In this document: one piece after another, positions 23,628 through 36,567 of the stretch | Layout of the letters: each line of letters opens with the position of its first letter | How positions within the stretch are numbered: position 1 is the stretch's first letter | Assembly: GCF_041296385.1 (NCBI RefSeq) | Contig: NC_091014.1 | Location: 7,601,578-7,665,577, forward strand | DNA length: 64,000 nucleotides | Direction: 5' to 3' | Source: Aphelocoma coerulescens | Taxonomy: Eukaryota > Chordata > Aves > Passeriformes > Corvidae | Program-made: the position numbers and the translations under genes | Notes under the pieces: model-generated | What the model was told of the DNA's origin: nothing | Database searches by the model: none | What the model saw: the letters and a program-made list of their open reading frames with translations, nothing else

Positions 23628-25834
23628 GGCTTTAATTTGCAATTTTTTTTTTTAAAGCTTAAGAAAAACATGTAATATAAATACTGTCGCAGTCAATATA
23701 TTTCAATTTTTCCAAACATTGGGTTGTGAATTTTAAAGTCTGAAATGTCTTATCAGGCAGGGCCCTGGACTAAAACAAGGCAAGGAACCCTCAGAGAATG
23801 AGAAGTTAATTTCTTCCATAACCTCTTTCCATGGCCTAATCTCATGAGGGTCAGATGTGTTTTGGGAAGACAGTGCTGCTGTAGCTGTGTTTTTCTATTC
23901 TCAATTACAAACCATCATGGCCTCGGGGTGATGCATATCTTCCCCACACACCTCCACCACCGACTGCCCAGCATGGGGCAGCTGGGTGATAGAAACTCAC
24001 AAAGGCTGAGCCAAGATCAGTTTTAATCTGCAGATTTGAGTATTTTGAAATATCTCTTATTTTACACATGCACTTGGTCTGGGCACATTATGCATTCTTA
24101 CCATTTTATAAGAATATGTAAGAATAATACATTCTTATTATTTATATAGGAGACAAACTTAAGCTCTCAGCTCCAGGGCTTGATTTCTCAGCTCAGGTAG
24201 CAAATGCTGAGGATGATGGATCCAGCACCAGGCACTGGCTGTGTTGATGGCTGTCACGACAGGGGTGCCAGCTGCATCATTACGGTACCCTCTGGCAGCA
24301 CATCAGCAGCTGCAGGAGTGTACAGGATTAGTAATAAATCAAACACATCCTGTGGACGTTGTTGCAGGATATGATTAATTTCCACGTATGCCAATAGCAC
24401 AGTGAGCCAGCTCCTCCGTTACTATAAAGCTGCCTAATTCTGGACTCTGGGATTTGGCTTGGTGTTTGCTCATTTGAGACTCACGGCCAGTTTGCCCATA
24501 TCAGCACGTATTATATTGGCTTCTCTGTTGAAGGTCAGATCCTGGTAAAATCTGCAATTTACAGCAAAGGAAGTTTGCCTTGAAGCAATGGACAGAGATT
24601 AATGAGAGTTGATTTGCATGCAATTGCATTCCAGAAAAACATATACCATTAGTACATCCTGGGGAAAGGGAGCTCACATGAGTCCAAGCAACGAATCCAA
24701 GAGCCAGAAGAGACCACAGTGGACAAAGCCACTGTACAAATGCACAGACAGAAGTAAATGACACTGGATTTTCAACACCTGTTGCCACATGCCAGGGAAA
24801 ATCATTATGCAATAGAGACTCCTCCACTTCTGCTCCTTACCCTGCTGCCTAAAAGCCCATGTAACCCTCTGCCTGTGGAAGCAGCCAACCTGACCCAGCT
24901 CTCCGTCAGCCTGGTACAAATCAGCAGTAAAGTTGCTGTCATAATTCACATTTACCCTTGTACAAATATGGACAGAATTCAGCCTGTTAATATTTCTGTA
25001 TTTATCATCCCTCCATCCTATCTCCACACTGACTGCAGGCCTGTAAGGGGAATGGGGCTGGTGCAGCCTATTGTAGCTGAAACATCCTGGGTAGGGGGGA
25101 AGATCCTAATATACATCTGCAGAATGGCTGAATGAAGTCAAGAGGGAAAGAGCCACTCCTGGAGATCTGTGGGGTGGAAAACCTATTGTTTGGGGTACAA
25201 CTGAATTCAGACTGTGTTTTCCTGGTGCTTGGGTTGTAATGACATGATTATGTCCCTGCTGAATTGTTGACCTTTACAGTGTTTGGATTTCCTGGTGACT
25301 CCATTGTGAAGGGCCCCATTCACTCAGGAGTGTTTACCCAGCTGCAGAAGCTTCTCCAGAGCTGCCGTGCTCAGGAGCTGGACATAGCACCATGGACTGT
25401 AGGAAAGAAAAAACCAATGAGCTCAATAAGAATAAAGCTAAGAAGAAATCTTGCTGGAAATGCTGTGTCTGTTATGGGATGGCCTCATTCCATGGGTGCT
25501 CTTGCTGGGATCAGCGCACTCAGGGGCTCTACACTACCTTTCCAGGAAAAAGTCATCTTGGTGGCCCCAAAAAATGTGCTATTGTTTTGCACTCCAGTGA
25601 TTTAGTAGATTTTAACAACTGAAAGAAGGCAGCATTGGTGTTTGGGTTCCCATCCCAAACAGTCTTTAGTGAAAGTAATGGAAGGGATGTCAGTTTAAGA
25701 AAATCATCTCAGGTTGCCTGGTGTGCAAGCAAGAGACTTCCTGTCAACTAGAACAGCTTCTAGCTGAGGACCAGGAGAGGGCCTGAATACCCTCTCCCTG
25801 GAGAGCCTTTCCCTGGGTAAGAGGATGAAAAGGC

Positions 25835-25900
25835 TACCCTAACCTTAACACTAATCCCAACACTAACCCTGACCCTAACTCTAACCTTACACACACCCCT
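25835..25900 (-). repeat. Degenerate telomere-like repeat (CCCTAA-type)
   Basis: Six- to eight-base units resembling CCCTAA run in tandem: taccctaa, ccttaaca, ctaatccc, aacactaa, ccctgaccctaact, ctaacc. The vertebrate telomere hexamer is TTAGGG/CCCTAA, so on the minus strand this is TTAGGG-like. Units are heavily diverged, which fits an old interstitial telomeric tract or a telomere-like satellite seed rather than a recent fusion point. Confidence 0.55.
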
Positions 25901-27359
25901 ATCCTGTCTGTTCACACAACGCAGAGAGCACAGGCCCAGCCCCACGGTAATTCACACAAACATTTAAGGCAGAGTGTGTGCATGGCAAGTGCGTGGGGCC
26001 TGGCAGGGAGGTGCAGTGCTCTTGTGCTGCCTCCCACGAGCTGCAGGACAGCACCCCAGACACTGAGTCGCCTCTGCTCCCTCACCCACACATGGAGACT
26101 GAGTGGAGCCTTTTAGTCCTCGCTCCAGAATGTGTGTGAAGGGACCTTAATGAGGAGAAGGAATCAAATTCTTTTAAGCACATCTGCTTGGATCGTGGGT
26201 AAATCTGTGGGCTGGAATATGGGGAAATTCCACAGAACTGGATTTCCTCTAGTTCACTTTGCTGTATGCAATCCCACTGCTGCCAAAAGGTGACAAAATT
26301 TCCATCTTGATGCTGGGCTTGTCTCAGATAGCTACAGAGAGAGAAACACCACCACTGTACAGTAACTGCTTTCTGCAAAACGAGAGCAAGGGAGAGGAGC
26401 AGCAATAATAATAAAAAAGGGCAAAGATACACTCAGCCTCTAAGGCTTATAAAAAGCAGCTTAGCCTTCAATAACCAATTCTTTGAAAAGAAATTAATGG
26501 AAAAGGTTACAAGCCTGCTCTTGAGCAGAGCCTGTCACACTGCTCTTTCACATCGTTTCTACAAATGGAACAAGTTTGTGGCATTTCTTTTCGTTTCAGA
26601 TGCCCTGAAATGCTGTATTACTCACTGGACCTTGCATTTTTCCCTTCCCCGTTTGCACAATGCACTGAGGAATTCCTCGTGGGTGATTCAGTGGGAGATG
26701 CGCGCATAGCCCAACCTGCACACCCCACACAGCCAACAAAACAGCACCCGCTGCTGCCTCTGCTGGGACACAAGGAGCCCGGGCTATCCAACCCCTGCTT
26801 TGTGAAAAAGAAACCATGAAAAGGAGGAAAAAAACCCGGCAGCTGCTGGAATGGTGCTGTCCCTCCACCCGGAGAAGGTGGTCGTGGATTTGGCACGGTT
26901 GGGAAATCATATTAAGGGTGGGATGGGGAAACGAACCCTGAACATTGCAAATGTGGGGTTGCCCTTCTCCTGCAGCCGGGCTCTGTCACTAGGTGGTACT
27001 GTGCATCACAGCTTCGTGCCTTCTCCTAACTCCTCACTCCTCTGTCCACTCCCTGGGTTAGATATCTTACTGGTAAATATCGTGTTTTGAGAGAGGTAAC
27101 CTGTTGCTCAAGTCCTCTCGTTGCTCCTCATTTGACACACTTTTATGGCTGAATACAACTAAAGACTCAGAAAATGCTTGAGGTTGGTGCCTGACTTGAG
27201 TTTCTGCTGTCAAGCAGCAACGTGTTTAAGGCTGCCTCATGAAGCCATTTGGTGGTGGGTTGCAACACCTTTCAGCTACAGATGCTCAGGCTCATGAAAG
27301 GGAAGTAAAACCCAAAGAAACCAGGAATCGTTCTATGAAAACAGGGAAAGAAACAAGAT

Positions 27360-27661
27360 CCTTTTCTTTTTCTTTTCTTTTTCTTTTCTTTTCTTTTCTT
27401 TTCTTTTCTTTTCTTTTCTTTTCTTTTCTTTTCTTTTCTTTTCTTTTCTTTTCTTTTCTTTTCTTTTCTTTTCTTTTCTTTTCTTTTCTTTTCCTTTTCT
27501 CTTTTCTTTTCTTTTCTTTTCTTTTCTTTTCTTTTCTTTTCTTTTCTTTTCTTTTCTTTTCTTTTCTTTTCTTTTCTTTTCTTTTCTTTTCTTTTCTTTT
27601 CTTTTCTTTTCTTTTCTTTTCTTTTCTTTTCTTTTCTTTTCTTTTCTTTTCTTTTCTTTTC

Positions 27662-27694
<33 letters not shown>

Positions 27695-27954
27695 CTTTTC
27701 CTTTCCTTTTCCTTTTCCTTTTCCTTTTCCTTTTCCTTTTCCTTTTCCTTTCCCTCTCCCTTTCCCTTTCCCTTCCCTTCCCCTTCCCATTCCCCTTCCC
27801 CTTCCCTTCCCCTTCCCCTCCCCTTCCCCTCCCCTTTCCCTTCCCTTCCCTTTCCCTTCCCTTTCCCTTCCCTTTCCCTTTCCCTTTCCCTTTCCCTTTC
27901 CCTTTCCCTTTCCCTTTCCCTTTCCCTTTCCCTTTCCTTTCCTTTCCTTTCCTT
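27360..27954 (+). repeat. Long pyrimidine tract, (TTTTC)n grading to (CCCTTT)n
   Basis: About 595 bases are almost entirely C and T. The first ~340 bases are nearly pure TTTTC pentamers, with one interruption at about 27491-27500. Then come TTTTCC hexamers to about 27750, a C-rich zone of CCCTTT and CCCCTTCCC units to about 27935, and a short CCTTT tail. The purine strand is minus. Long pyrimidine/purine mirror repeats can form triplex (H-DNA) and are mutation-prone. All long frames here (F/S/L-rich on plus; K/R/E or G/K-rich on minus, up to 297 codons) are translations of this repeat and are not genes. Assembly length may be inaccurate. Confidence 0.97.
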
Positions 27955-30900
27955 GGTAACAAAACCCATTATCAGTCCTATCACTGCCTGGAAAAGGACA
28001 ACAGAGATTTGTTGGATTTTCACTGTGCTCCTTTGGCTTTCTGGAAAAAATCCAAGTTCAAGAGATTTGAAAGAACTTGGAAAAGGGGATATTTCTTGCT
28101 TGTGCAAGAAAGTCTGAGCAGCCCAGGGGCAGCAGGGCCACATAACACACCCACCCTTGCTCCCATACCAGGTCCTGCTGTACATGCTTGTTAATCCAGC
28201 TGTGCCTCCTGTTTTATGGTCTCAGCCCTGCACAGTGACTTTGCTCTTCTCAGCCCATGGTGTGGAAGCTGTCCCTTGCATTTTCAGGATGAAGGTCCAT
28301 GACTGGATTGACTGCATGAATTCGGTGCTGAGTGATGGTGCTGTCTCTCATAGAGAAGGGTTTATTATGCACAGTGCAGCTTTTATAGCTTGCCTGAAGT
28401 TTCTTGTCAAGTACCCTTTTATAAACTCAGATTGTGCCAAAGCAAGTCCGAACAATGCAGGAGGAAACACAGACCCACAGGCATCAAAGGTCTTGCAAGA
28501 TCCCAAGATCCTACAGTGTCCTTGGCAGTGTTGGATGCAGAGGCCAGTGTCCTTGTCTCAGGCCAGGACAATGGATCCAAGGCAAATTTCTGCTTTTAAA
28601 TTAATATTCCTATTCATGTTTTTCCTTCAAAAATGAAGCAGCTTATTCAGCACTTCCCAGCATTCAATTACCCCCCAAAAGCCTCTGCAGTCCAGAACAG
28701 TATCAGAACAACTGCTGGTTTGAGATGCAGCTTTGTCCCAGTCTGACTCCAGATTCCACATGGCTCTTATGGTACTAATTTAAAACTCCCTTTATTTTTA
28801 TAGCCATGAAAACTGTCAAATGATAGTGATTCTGCAGATTCCCCAAACGGCCCAGCAAAATCCTTTCAGAGTATTTTTTTCTGAGTGTGTTTCATTTTGC
28901 AGGAAGAGTTTCTGGATATTTCAACATAAAAAGGGTGAGCATATTGATGGGATCAAAATGAGGTCAGTGATGACTAACAGAGGAGTCTTCTTCAAATAGC
29001 TGGTCCCGTGCTCCACAGCTGCTGCACTACAATGCTCAATCACTCAGCTGCTCTCACTCCTGGGGTGCACCATGGACTTGTGAAGCAGCACTTGGCATCC
29101 TGAGTGGCATTTGGGTTTTGCCTCAGAGGAGGTTAGAAGCAATGTCACCTGCAAGCACTTTAATTTGCTTATGAACAGGAGGTAGGGTGCAACTCCTGGC
29201 AGGAGTAGGCAGAGCAAAAAATACTAGAATGCAAGAGGAGAAACAGCAGATGGAAGGGAAGCAGGTCTGCATGAATCTGTAAGAGGCCATTACATGGCAT
29301 TTCAGGGGTACTGCAGCTCTCCAAGGCCACAGGCTTGTCATCACTTTTGGTTTGTCACCCTGCCCTGGTCTCATACCTGCTGCTCAACCCAACTGCACCA
29401 AAGCAAATAGTAGCTGAGAATGAAAGAGGAACAGCACATCCCACAAAAAGATGCATGTGAGCAGAAGGATTTGTAGAAGACCTTTCCTTTGAAAAACCTT
29501 TGGAGAAAATCCCAAGAGGCCATCCAAATATACTCATTCCTAAAACACAACAAACGTGTGAGACACAGGAGCAAATGCCCCACTGAGAAAACTTATGACT
29601 ACTCTGTATTAATATCAATTAATCTCTGGAGACCTGAAAGGTGTCTGGAGCCCTGTTAGAGGAGATGGGGATTCTTGAATGAATTCCAGGATAATGAGAT
29701 CCACTGAGAGTTGGGTTAGCAGAATGAAAAGGGATGCGGTAAACCAGTGGTTATCAGCTTTGACAGAAATTAGCTCTGCCAACCCTTGAGCATTCACAAA
29801 CCATTTCAACACCATGCATGCTGTATTCCCTGCTGCACTTCCCAGGCCAGGTTTCATTTAGTTCCAACCCTTCCAAGTCAGATGCAAGAGGGAGGGGAAG
29901 CTCTAATGGCTATCATGTCTTTCCCATCCACAGCTAATGGGTAAGACATTATCCATGTGTATTAATAAATGAGAGACACTGGCCTAGGCTGAAGGTGAAG
30001 TGGGTGGAAGATGGTCCTGGGCAATCCTAGACCTCTGCAAGGCAAATTCATCTCTCCTGGTCACCTCCAGGATCGTGACCTATTGACAGCACTGGTCTCC
30101 TGGTCACTATTGACAGCACTGGTAGGAAGGACTTTTTACGTATGAACTTTCTGCTTTATGTACAAACTCCAAGATGAGATGAATCACAGGAATGAGTTTA
30201 TGCTTCTTAAACCATCCATGGGTAAGTTTTGCTTTTATACATTCTCCCACTCGGGATGCCAGTGGATTATTCCTTGGAGCCAGGACTCAACAAAGGGCCA
30301 AGGCCTAATCCCTTGTGGTTGGTTTTGTGTTCACAGGGGGATGGATCATCCCCATAGCTTATCCCTGTGACACGACTCCTTTGCAAAACCAATGGCAGCA
30401 CTTGAACCTGGTGCTTTCACATCAAGGCCACCCCCCCAAACCCTTACAACCCTAGGTGTACGCCAGTGCATGGACAGCATCTCCAGGCTGTGCTGACTCT
30501 GAAGCCTTTTGCTGAGGCTGGGTAATGAAGGCCATAGATGGGAATGACTTTGGGCAGGATGTCCCTGCACAAAGGGCTCCTCACCCATGCCAGGACATCC
30601 AGGCACCGTGGTGCATGATAATGTGAAGGAAAAGCCTCGGGGTGCAGCCCCCTCCCAGATTGCCCAGACGATGGCTGTTTACACTGGCTCTTTCACAGGA
30701 ATTCAGGATCTCAGTTCTGTGCTATATTTAGGCTGCAAAACTACTGATATTTTTTTGGTTGTTGGCCTTTGACACACAAGTGTATTTTCTGAGAGGAAAA
30801 ATTTCAGCTCTTGACTAAGTGGTGGGAAAATACAACCCCCAGAAATGTTAAATTTTCTAAAACTGGAGCCAGGAGTTAAGAGCTGACAAGGGGAGTTTAC

Positions 30901-33900
30901 ATTATAAATACAGTCTGTTGGCTGAGCCAAATGTTTAAGGCAGCCTGGTGTCGGAGACCCAGGGTCTGGGCTAGCAGGACTCAGCTGGCTCCTGACACTT
31001 AGGACATCCTGATTATTTACATTTCAGCTTTTACCATAAGAGGAAGGAGAGCTGTTAAGAGCTGATTATCATGGGATGAAGAGGAAAGAAGTTGAAACTG
31101 GGACACAGTCCGTTACTGAAACATGTTGTCTGCAAAGCAACGACTTGTGTTTAGGAAAAAAGAAGTAAAAATGTCCCACTTCCAGATTCCTGGTCTGAGT
31201 CTGTTGCAGGACTGGGATCCAAGGGGAAAAGATTTCCATGAAAACGGCTTGAATGAAAGAATCCCTTTGTAGGAGGTTATGACTGATAAATCACAAGAAT
31301 GTTTGTGATATGATATAATAGTGGCAATTAAAAGACATTTCAGATGACGAATGCCTGAGAATATGCGATGTAGTGAACTTCCCAGAACCTCTCTTTTCTG
31401 AGATGAACACTGGCTCTATTCTCACTTTAATTAGAAATTACCCAACTCCTGTGCTGCTTATTCCCCTTCCTACTTCACTACCTCCTCATCCCAGTGGCTG
31501 CTCTGATATAATTTGTCTGGCACAAACTGTTTCTCATTTGCAGCCTGGTTTTGCATAACCCCTGATTGATCACCTGAGGTTTTGCAAAGCCCAGCTCAGC
31601 TTTTAGCCCTGACGATACTCAAAGTTGTTGTCTCAGCTGTGGCTGTGCACATGAGGACCTGCATGACTCTAGGCTCCTGTGGCTGTGGGGCTCTAAAGAA
31701 TATTAAAAAAAAACATTTGAAAGAAGCAGAGGTCAACCCAAGTACAGCAACTTACAGTAACATAAAGATTCCCAGCCCTCAATCAAGCCTCTCTTCATCA
31801 TCAGCTACCTCTTTACTGGCACGGAAGTGGCTGTACAAATGTGTTAAGCCCCAGAACACAGAGGGGTTGAGATCAGGCCTCATGGAAGTGGGGCAAAGCA
31901 GGTTTGCAATGACTGTAAACCCCACTTTCCTGCCCTCCTGGAGCTTTATGAGAGCCCCTCAAGTCCCAGGGTTCAGCAGCTCCAGCAGCATAGTGACCAG
32001 TGAAGTTGGTGAGTAACTGCACACGATGGGGCTTGCAAGTTATGCAATGCTACAGACATGGGGTGACTCCTGCCAGGTGCTGGATAGACACTAATCCCCA
32101 TTGGGGGGCAGATGGAAGTTCAGAGCATGTAGGAATTTGACCTTGGATAACTTTTTGTAGTTGAGACTTAGCACTGGCTGCCATGCAGAGCTCTTCTCTA
32201 GGAGCAGGGGATAGGACTGGGCTAAAACTGTGCTTTGTCAGCTGTTTGGGAGTCTCAGTGGACTCACATGGTTAAAAAAAAAGTCTCCTGGACTGAAAGG
32301 AGAGGAAGAAAAAAGGCAGGGTTTGAAATCCTGTAACAATTTCCCTCCAGCTTGGGCTCATAAGCTTCCAATTTAGGAAAACAATAACCCTCCTCTGCCG
32401 TGAGCTCATGAACACATGCAATCGTTGGAGATTTAAGTGAATAGTCTTATAGATGAATCAAAAGGAGTGGACACTAGAAATTTAAACTTTATATTTAAAC
32501 TTAAGAAGTAATTCTTGTGCAAATGTTGCTTGTAGCCACTTGTGGGTGTCAGAGGTGCACAGGGTTTTATCCTTCTCAATCCAACCTGGGAGGGACAGAG
32601 GGAATGGAGGAGATGCAAGCCATCCCTCAACTTCAGTGCCTTCTGGTACTTGCACTTGGATGGCCTTCAGAGCCTTTGTTCTGTTCTTTTTCACTATTAC
32701 AAAAGAGTCATCTTTCAAGTGCCTAATTTGGCCTGTTTTGTCCCTGAAACTCCCATTCCAAAGAGCTCCTGTTTTTCCCTAAACAACTGGATGCTGTTGG
32801 TTGAGTGTGAAGAGTTTCTGCAAGAGCACAGATGATTCATGGCAGCATCTTGGATGCAGCTGCAAACACAGACAGGGCAGGATTGGCTCAGTGGCACCAG
32901 TCAGCTCCACCTTTGCTCCAGGAGAACATCTGAGAGAAATGGCATCCATTGCACAAGGACTTTGGTGGCGCCTCAAAGGCATGTTACAACAGTGAAGGAA
33001 AAAGCATTTTTCCGCCATGATCATGTTCTTTTATGCAAAAGAAGAAACACATGGGTGCCTGATGGAACTGGACCTGTTCTGGGGCTACTGTGAGCCATAT
33101 ATTCAAGATGGATTTCTCTTTGAGGGAGAAGGGGTTGAACCAAAAAAAATGCTCCAGGCAAAACTCCCTGCTGTTTTCAATTACTTTAGAGGATTGAAGT
33201 GTTCACAAATGTCTCTCTGGGGAAGCAAAGCTCTTTACCAAAAGCAGGTTCCTGGGAGCCTGTCCCAGTACAGAGCATGTTGTGTTAACTCCAGAAGCTG
33301 AAGCTTGATGACTCAAACAGGACTGCTGGGCACTGTCCTGACAGTTGCTGACTTTCCTGCAGGTTTCCCGAATCTTCCACCCAGGCCTTGGATGACATAT
33401 ATTTAGTCAGAACAACATAAATGAGCTCTAGATCACAGGACTGTGGGTGTTTAATACTCGAGCATGCAGTTGGGTTTATCAGTCTCAGCTCTTTCTGGTC
33501 TCTGCACAAAGGGCTTGGCACCTCCAGAGAATGACTTCCACAAGACACCTACCTTGGAAGGAACCAGCATGGATGTATTGCCTAATTTTTGATAACTAAA
33601 GGAACACAAGATGCATCCCATCTCATGATTGTAGACACTGAGCAGAGAATAGCTAAGCCTAGGAAGAAGCAGTTCAGACCTGGCTTCTGCAAACCCGGGG
33701 GATCAAAAAGTATTTCCCTTGCCTTGCTGTGAGATGCATTCCTGTTATAAGTAGGGTGAACTGTTGGAGGCTGTCTCAGCTGAGACAGATTGTATTCCCT
33801 GTGGAGAGCACAGTTTTTATCCCTTGCAGACTAAAGCAAAGATGGGGCAGGAATGCCCAAGTCATTGGTGGTGGACTTCAAGAGAGCTTGGCTTTGGGAC

Positions 33901-35109
33901 AGACTCAAATCCACCCTGTCTAAGGAACAACTCAGCATTGCTTGTGTCTGCTCAAGCTGGCGGCCTCTATAAGCTGCTCTGGCAATCCTAACTCATTTAT
34001 TAGTGGGGTGGCTTTAACACTGTGGAAGACTTTGCCTATGTTCACAACTGGGGCACCCAGACTCCTCTCTCATGAACAGCCTAGAACTGCAGGTTGAGTG
34101 TTTCTCACAGGGAGGCAGGTTGGAAAAATTCACAGAGGAGCAAGACAGCACCAAGAACACCTCCTCTTTTAAGAGGCTGCTCTATTTATTGAACAAAGAA
34201 AAGCTCAGACATGAGATTTGACCACTCAGTCTCCTCCTACCATCCCTAAAAGTTCACGTAAAGACAAATAGGAGGGTCAATGATGGTTTAAGGTCCCCCT
34301 CATTTTCTAGCAGCACTGGACAAGCTGCAGCCCATGGGAAATACCAGAGTGTTGTGTTTGCTAATAATTAGTGAGCACAAGCCCCAGCCCGGTGCAGCTC
34401 CATGTTAACTTTAACAGGAAGGAAGCACAGCAATTCCTGAGGTGGTTTAATGGCCCAGGTTCAGCCATTGCCCAGCATGCTTCTGGAGCTTCTCCCTGTC
34501 CTCCAGGAAAGCCCTGTGCCTCTTGTCCTGTCCCACAGCTGCCTTGGGACACTGGAAGTGAAGATGAGACCCCACAAGCTATCGAGGGGAGTAGGTGTTT
34601 GTACAGGAGGCAAAAGGGTTTTTGCCCCTCCACTGACATCAGTGCTCCTGGGGGCTATGATGGGGCTGGTGGTAGTTGCACAGATCCTACCAGATTGTCC
34701 CAGCCCTTCCCAGCCCCACAAAGGCAAGGGAAGTCTCTATCAAATGCTGCAGGCAACTTTACAGTGTGCTATAAAAATACCTGGGGGTGGGAACTTAGTG
34801 AGCGCTTCTTGTGCTTTCTCCATGGACAACTTGAATGGAAATGGCTTGAGGTTTCCCCACAGGCTCATTTTTTCTTTTTTCTGTTTGTTGGATATGATTT
34901 CTGGCAAAAAAGAATTTTTAGCATTTGCATTTTCTCTCCCCTCCTCTCGCTGCCTAACTCTCTTTGCTTCTGTAATGAAGATGGGGTGTGAAACTGCAAG
35001 CCAAAGGTTCCCGAGCTGCTTTTGGAAACATGTGAGGCTCATTATCCCTTTCTGCAGCTGTGGGTGGATGATTATTTTTCCCTCTCTTTTTTGGTGTGAT
35101 TTTTATTAG

Positions 35110-35158
35110 TTGTTGTTGGTTTGGGTGTTTTTGTTGTTTTGTTTGTTTGTTTGTTTTC
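35110..35158 (+). repeat. TTTG/TTG-type microsatellite
   Basis: GT-rich, T-rich tandem units (ttgttg, ttttgttg, then tttg repeated). Simple repeat with no further signal. Confidence 0.8.
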
Positions 35159-35597
35159 CCAAGAGAAGCAGTTTAAATCTCATAAATGCTTGAATATGTA
35201 GCAATAAAGTTTGAGAAGTCCCCAGGGCAGCTCCAGAGACTGTAGACTAGATCAGCAAAGAGTGCTGGGGAAAAGAAATCATAGTTGCCTCCCCACAAAA
35301 GTGGGAATTAGGCAGACTGCAAGCCTAGGGCCTGAAGCCTCCTGAACCCCAGCTGTAGCAGAGCGTCACAATGTTCTGAGAACAGAGCAGTGGCCAGAAA
35401 AGAGCCCTTCTAGCCCAGCTCCATGGGGGCACCTGTGCCCACGTCAACCATTGTCCTTATGAGCAGAAAGTCAACAGCCCCACTGAAAACCCTTTTGCCC
35501 AGCACCAGAAGAGAAAGGATCGGGGTTTGCTGTCTTTAAGGGAGTCAGAAACAGCTCCAGCTACAAACTGAGACTTGAATAAGGTCCCGTTCTCTCT

Positions 35598-35619
35598 ACT
35601 TTAGTTAGTTAACTAAAGT
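35598..35619. repeat. Short perfect inverted repeat (10-bp arms)
   Basis: Arms actttagtta and taactaaagt are separated by two bases, giving a near-continuous palindrome centred on TAGTTAACTA. It contains a GTTAAC core resembling an HNF1 half-site pair. It may be a dimeric factor site or a chance palindrome. Confidence 0.6.
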
Positions 35620-36333
35620 GAATTTTGTTGGCTCTTTTCCCCTGCCCACCCAACACTCCCACATGCCTAATCCCCCATTTCCTCAGCCTTCATCGTGCTG
35701 GAGCTGACTAGATTAATGGGAAATGTTAATATGTCAGGCCTGGAAGGAAAGCAAAGAGCTGGTTGTGTTTGAATTCCACATTAATCTACTTGGTGATGAA
35801 GCAATAAATCAAAACCTGGAAATTTTGCCAATCTGAAATGATGTGTTTAACATTTCAGCCCTTTCCTTCCTCCCCCTTGCCCAACATTGCTTTGCACAGC
35901 CTTTTACAGCAGCAGGGCAGGCGTGCAAAATGCTGATTTTGCTCCTGAATCTTTAATTGTGCTTGAACATAATAAGATGTCTTCAAGGCAAGCAGGGTGA
36001 AGAACGATGCTGAAACAAGAATGGTATTCCCAAACTGTTCCTTTTTGGGGAGGAAGACCATGTTTCCTCATACGGGTGTGGGGATGTGGGGATGTCTCAG
36101 AGTCAACTATGAAGTGGAAACAGTCTGTCCCTTTTTTGATGCACTACCCAGCAGGGTGCCAGCAAAACACCAGGTGAATGGGGGAGAAACCCCAAAGCCC
36201 TCCAGGTTAACTCCCAGTGCCCATGGCAGCTGGGGGAAAAACAGCTAGCAGCCCATTGCCAGCAGCGGGAATGCCGTGGGAAACACACCTGAGGTGCATT
36301 CTTCTCAGTGAAAATTATAGGATCTGGAAAGTA

Positions 36334-36567
36334 GAATCACAGAATGGTTTGGGCTGGAAGGAAGCTCAAAGATCCTCTAGTTCCAACCCCCCCTGCCATG
36401 GGGAGGGACACATCCCAGTAGACCAGGTTGCTCTGAGTCCCATCCAGCCTGGCCTTGAGCACTTCCATGGATGGGGCATCCACAGCTTCTCTGGGCAATC
36501 TGTTCCACTGCCTCATTGCCCTAGTGAAGAATTAGTTCCTTATATCTGATAATTCCTTCCTAATAGC
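36334..36567 (-). mobile_element. CR1 LINE 3' fragment, minus orientation
   Basis: The left end (aatcacagaatggtttgggc) is the complement of the classic bird CR1 terminus. It is followed by the conserved landmarks ctagttccaaccccccctgc, catggggagggacac, agaccaggttgctc, a cagcctggccttgagcactt block, ggggcatccacagcttctctg and ctgttccactgcctca. It fades out after gaagaattagttcc. About 234 bases of 3' region only, with no coding part. Similarity to the typical consensus is high, so it is younger than the copy at 21.3 kb. Confidence 0.96.

Larger units (their letters stand above)
21645..27355. other. Non-coding stretch, no gene recognised
   Basis: No convincing exon. It contains a 23-A run with a nearby T-run at 23.6 kb, an AT-rich cluster of TAAGAAT/ATTCTTA motifs at 24.09-24.14 kb, telomere-like repeats at 25.83 kb and a CTCF-like motif at 26.99 kb. 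An open segment follows a good acceptor (tttcttttcgtttcag, ending 26599) and runs to about 26819. It has only a weak donor candidate and no recognised protein, so it is left uncalled. Confidence 0.55.
27955..36333. other. Non-coding stretch, no gene recognised
   Basis: Ordinary non-coding sequence. Present are a 17-base direct repeat of period 27 (30080-30096 and 30107-30123), a TTTG-type microsatellite at 35.11 kb and a 22-base palindrome at 35.60 kb. Two overlapping plus-strand frames of 206 and 219 codons (34371-35109) run in different frames, so at most one could be real. Neither has recognisable motifs, and I treat both as chance low-stop sequence. Confidence 0.55.

Noticed and set aside
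24094..24145. Inverted TAAGAAT / ATTCTTA cluster as a structured element
   Set aside because: Arms are short, mismatched and AT-rich; expected by chance in such sequence.
26600..26680. Plus-strand exon after a good acceptor (tttcttttcgtttcag)
   Set aside because: The only donor nearby (GTGG|GTGATT) is weak and the peptide is unrecognised.
27272..28185. Long frames of 172-297 codons rich in K/E/R/G (minus) or F/S/L/P (plus)
   Set aside because: They are translations of the pyrimidine simple repeat in different frames, with no other protein features.
34371..35109. Two overlapping plus-strand frames of 206 and 219 codons
   Set aside because: They overlap in different frames, lack motifs and sit in non-coding composition; chance absence of stops is the simpler explanation.
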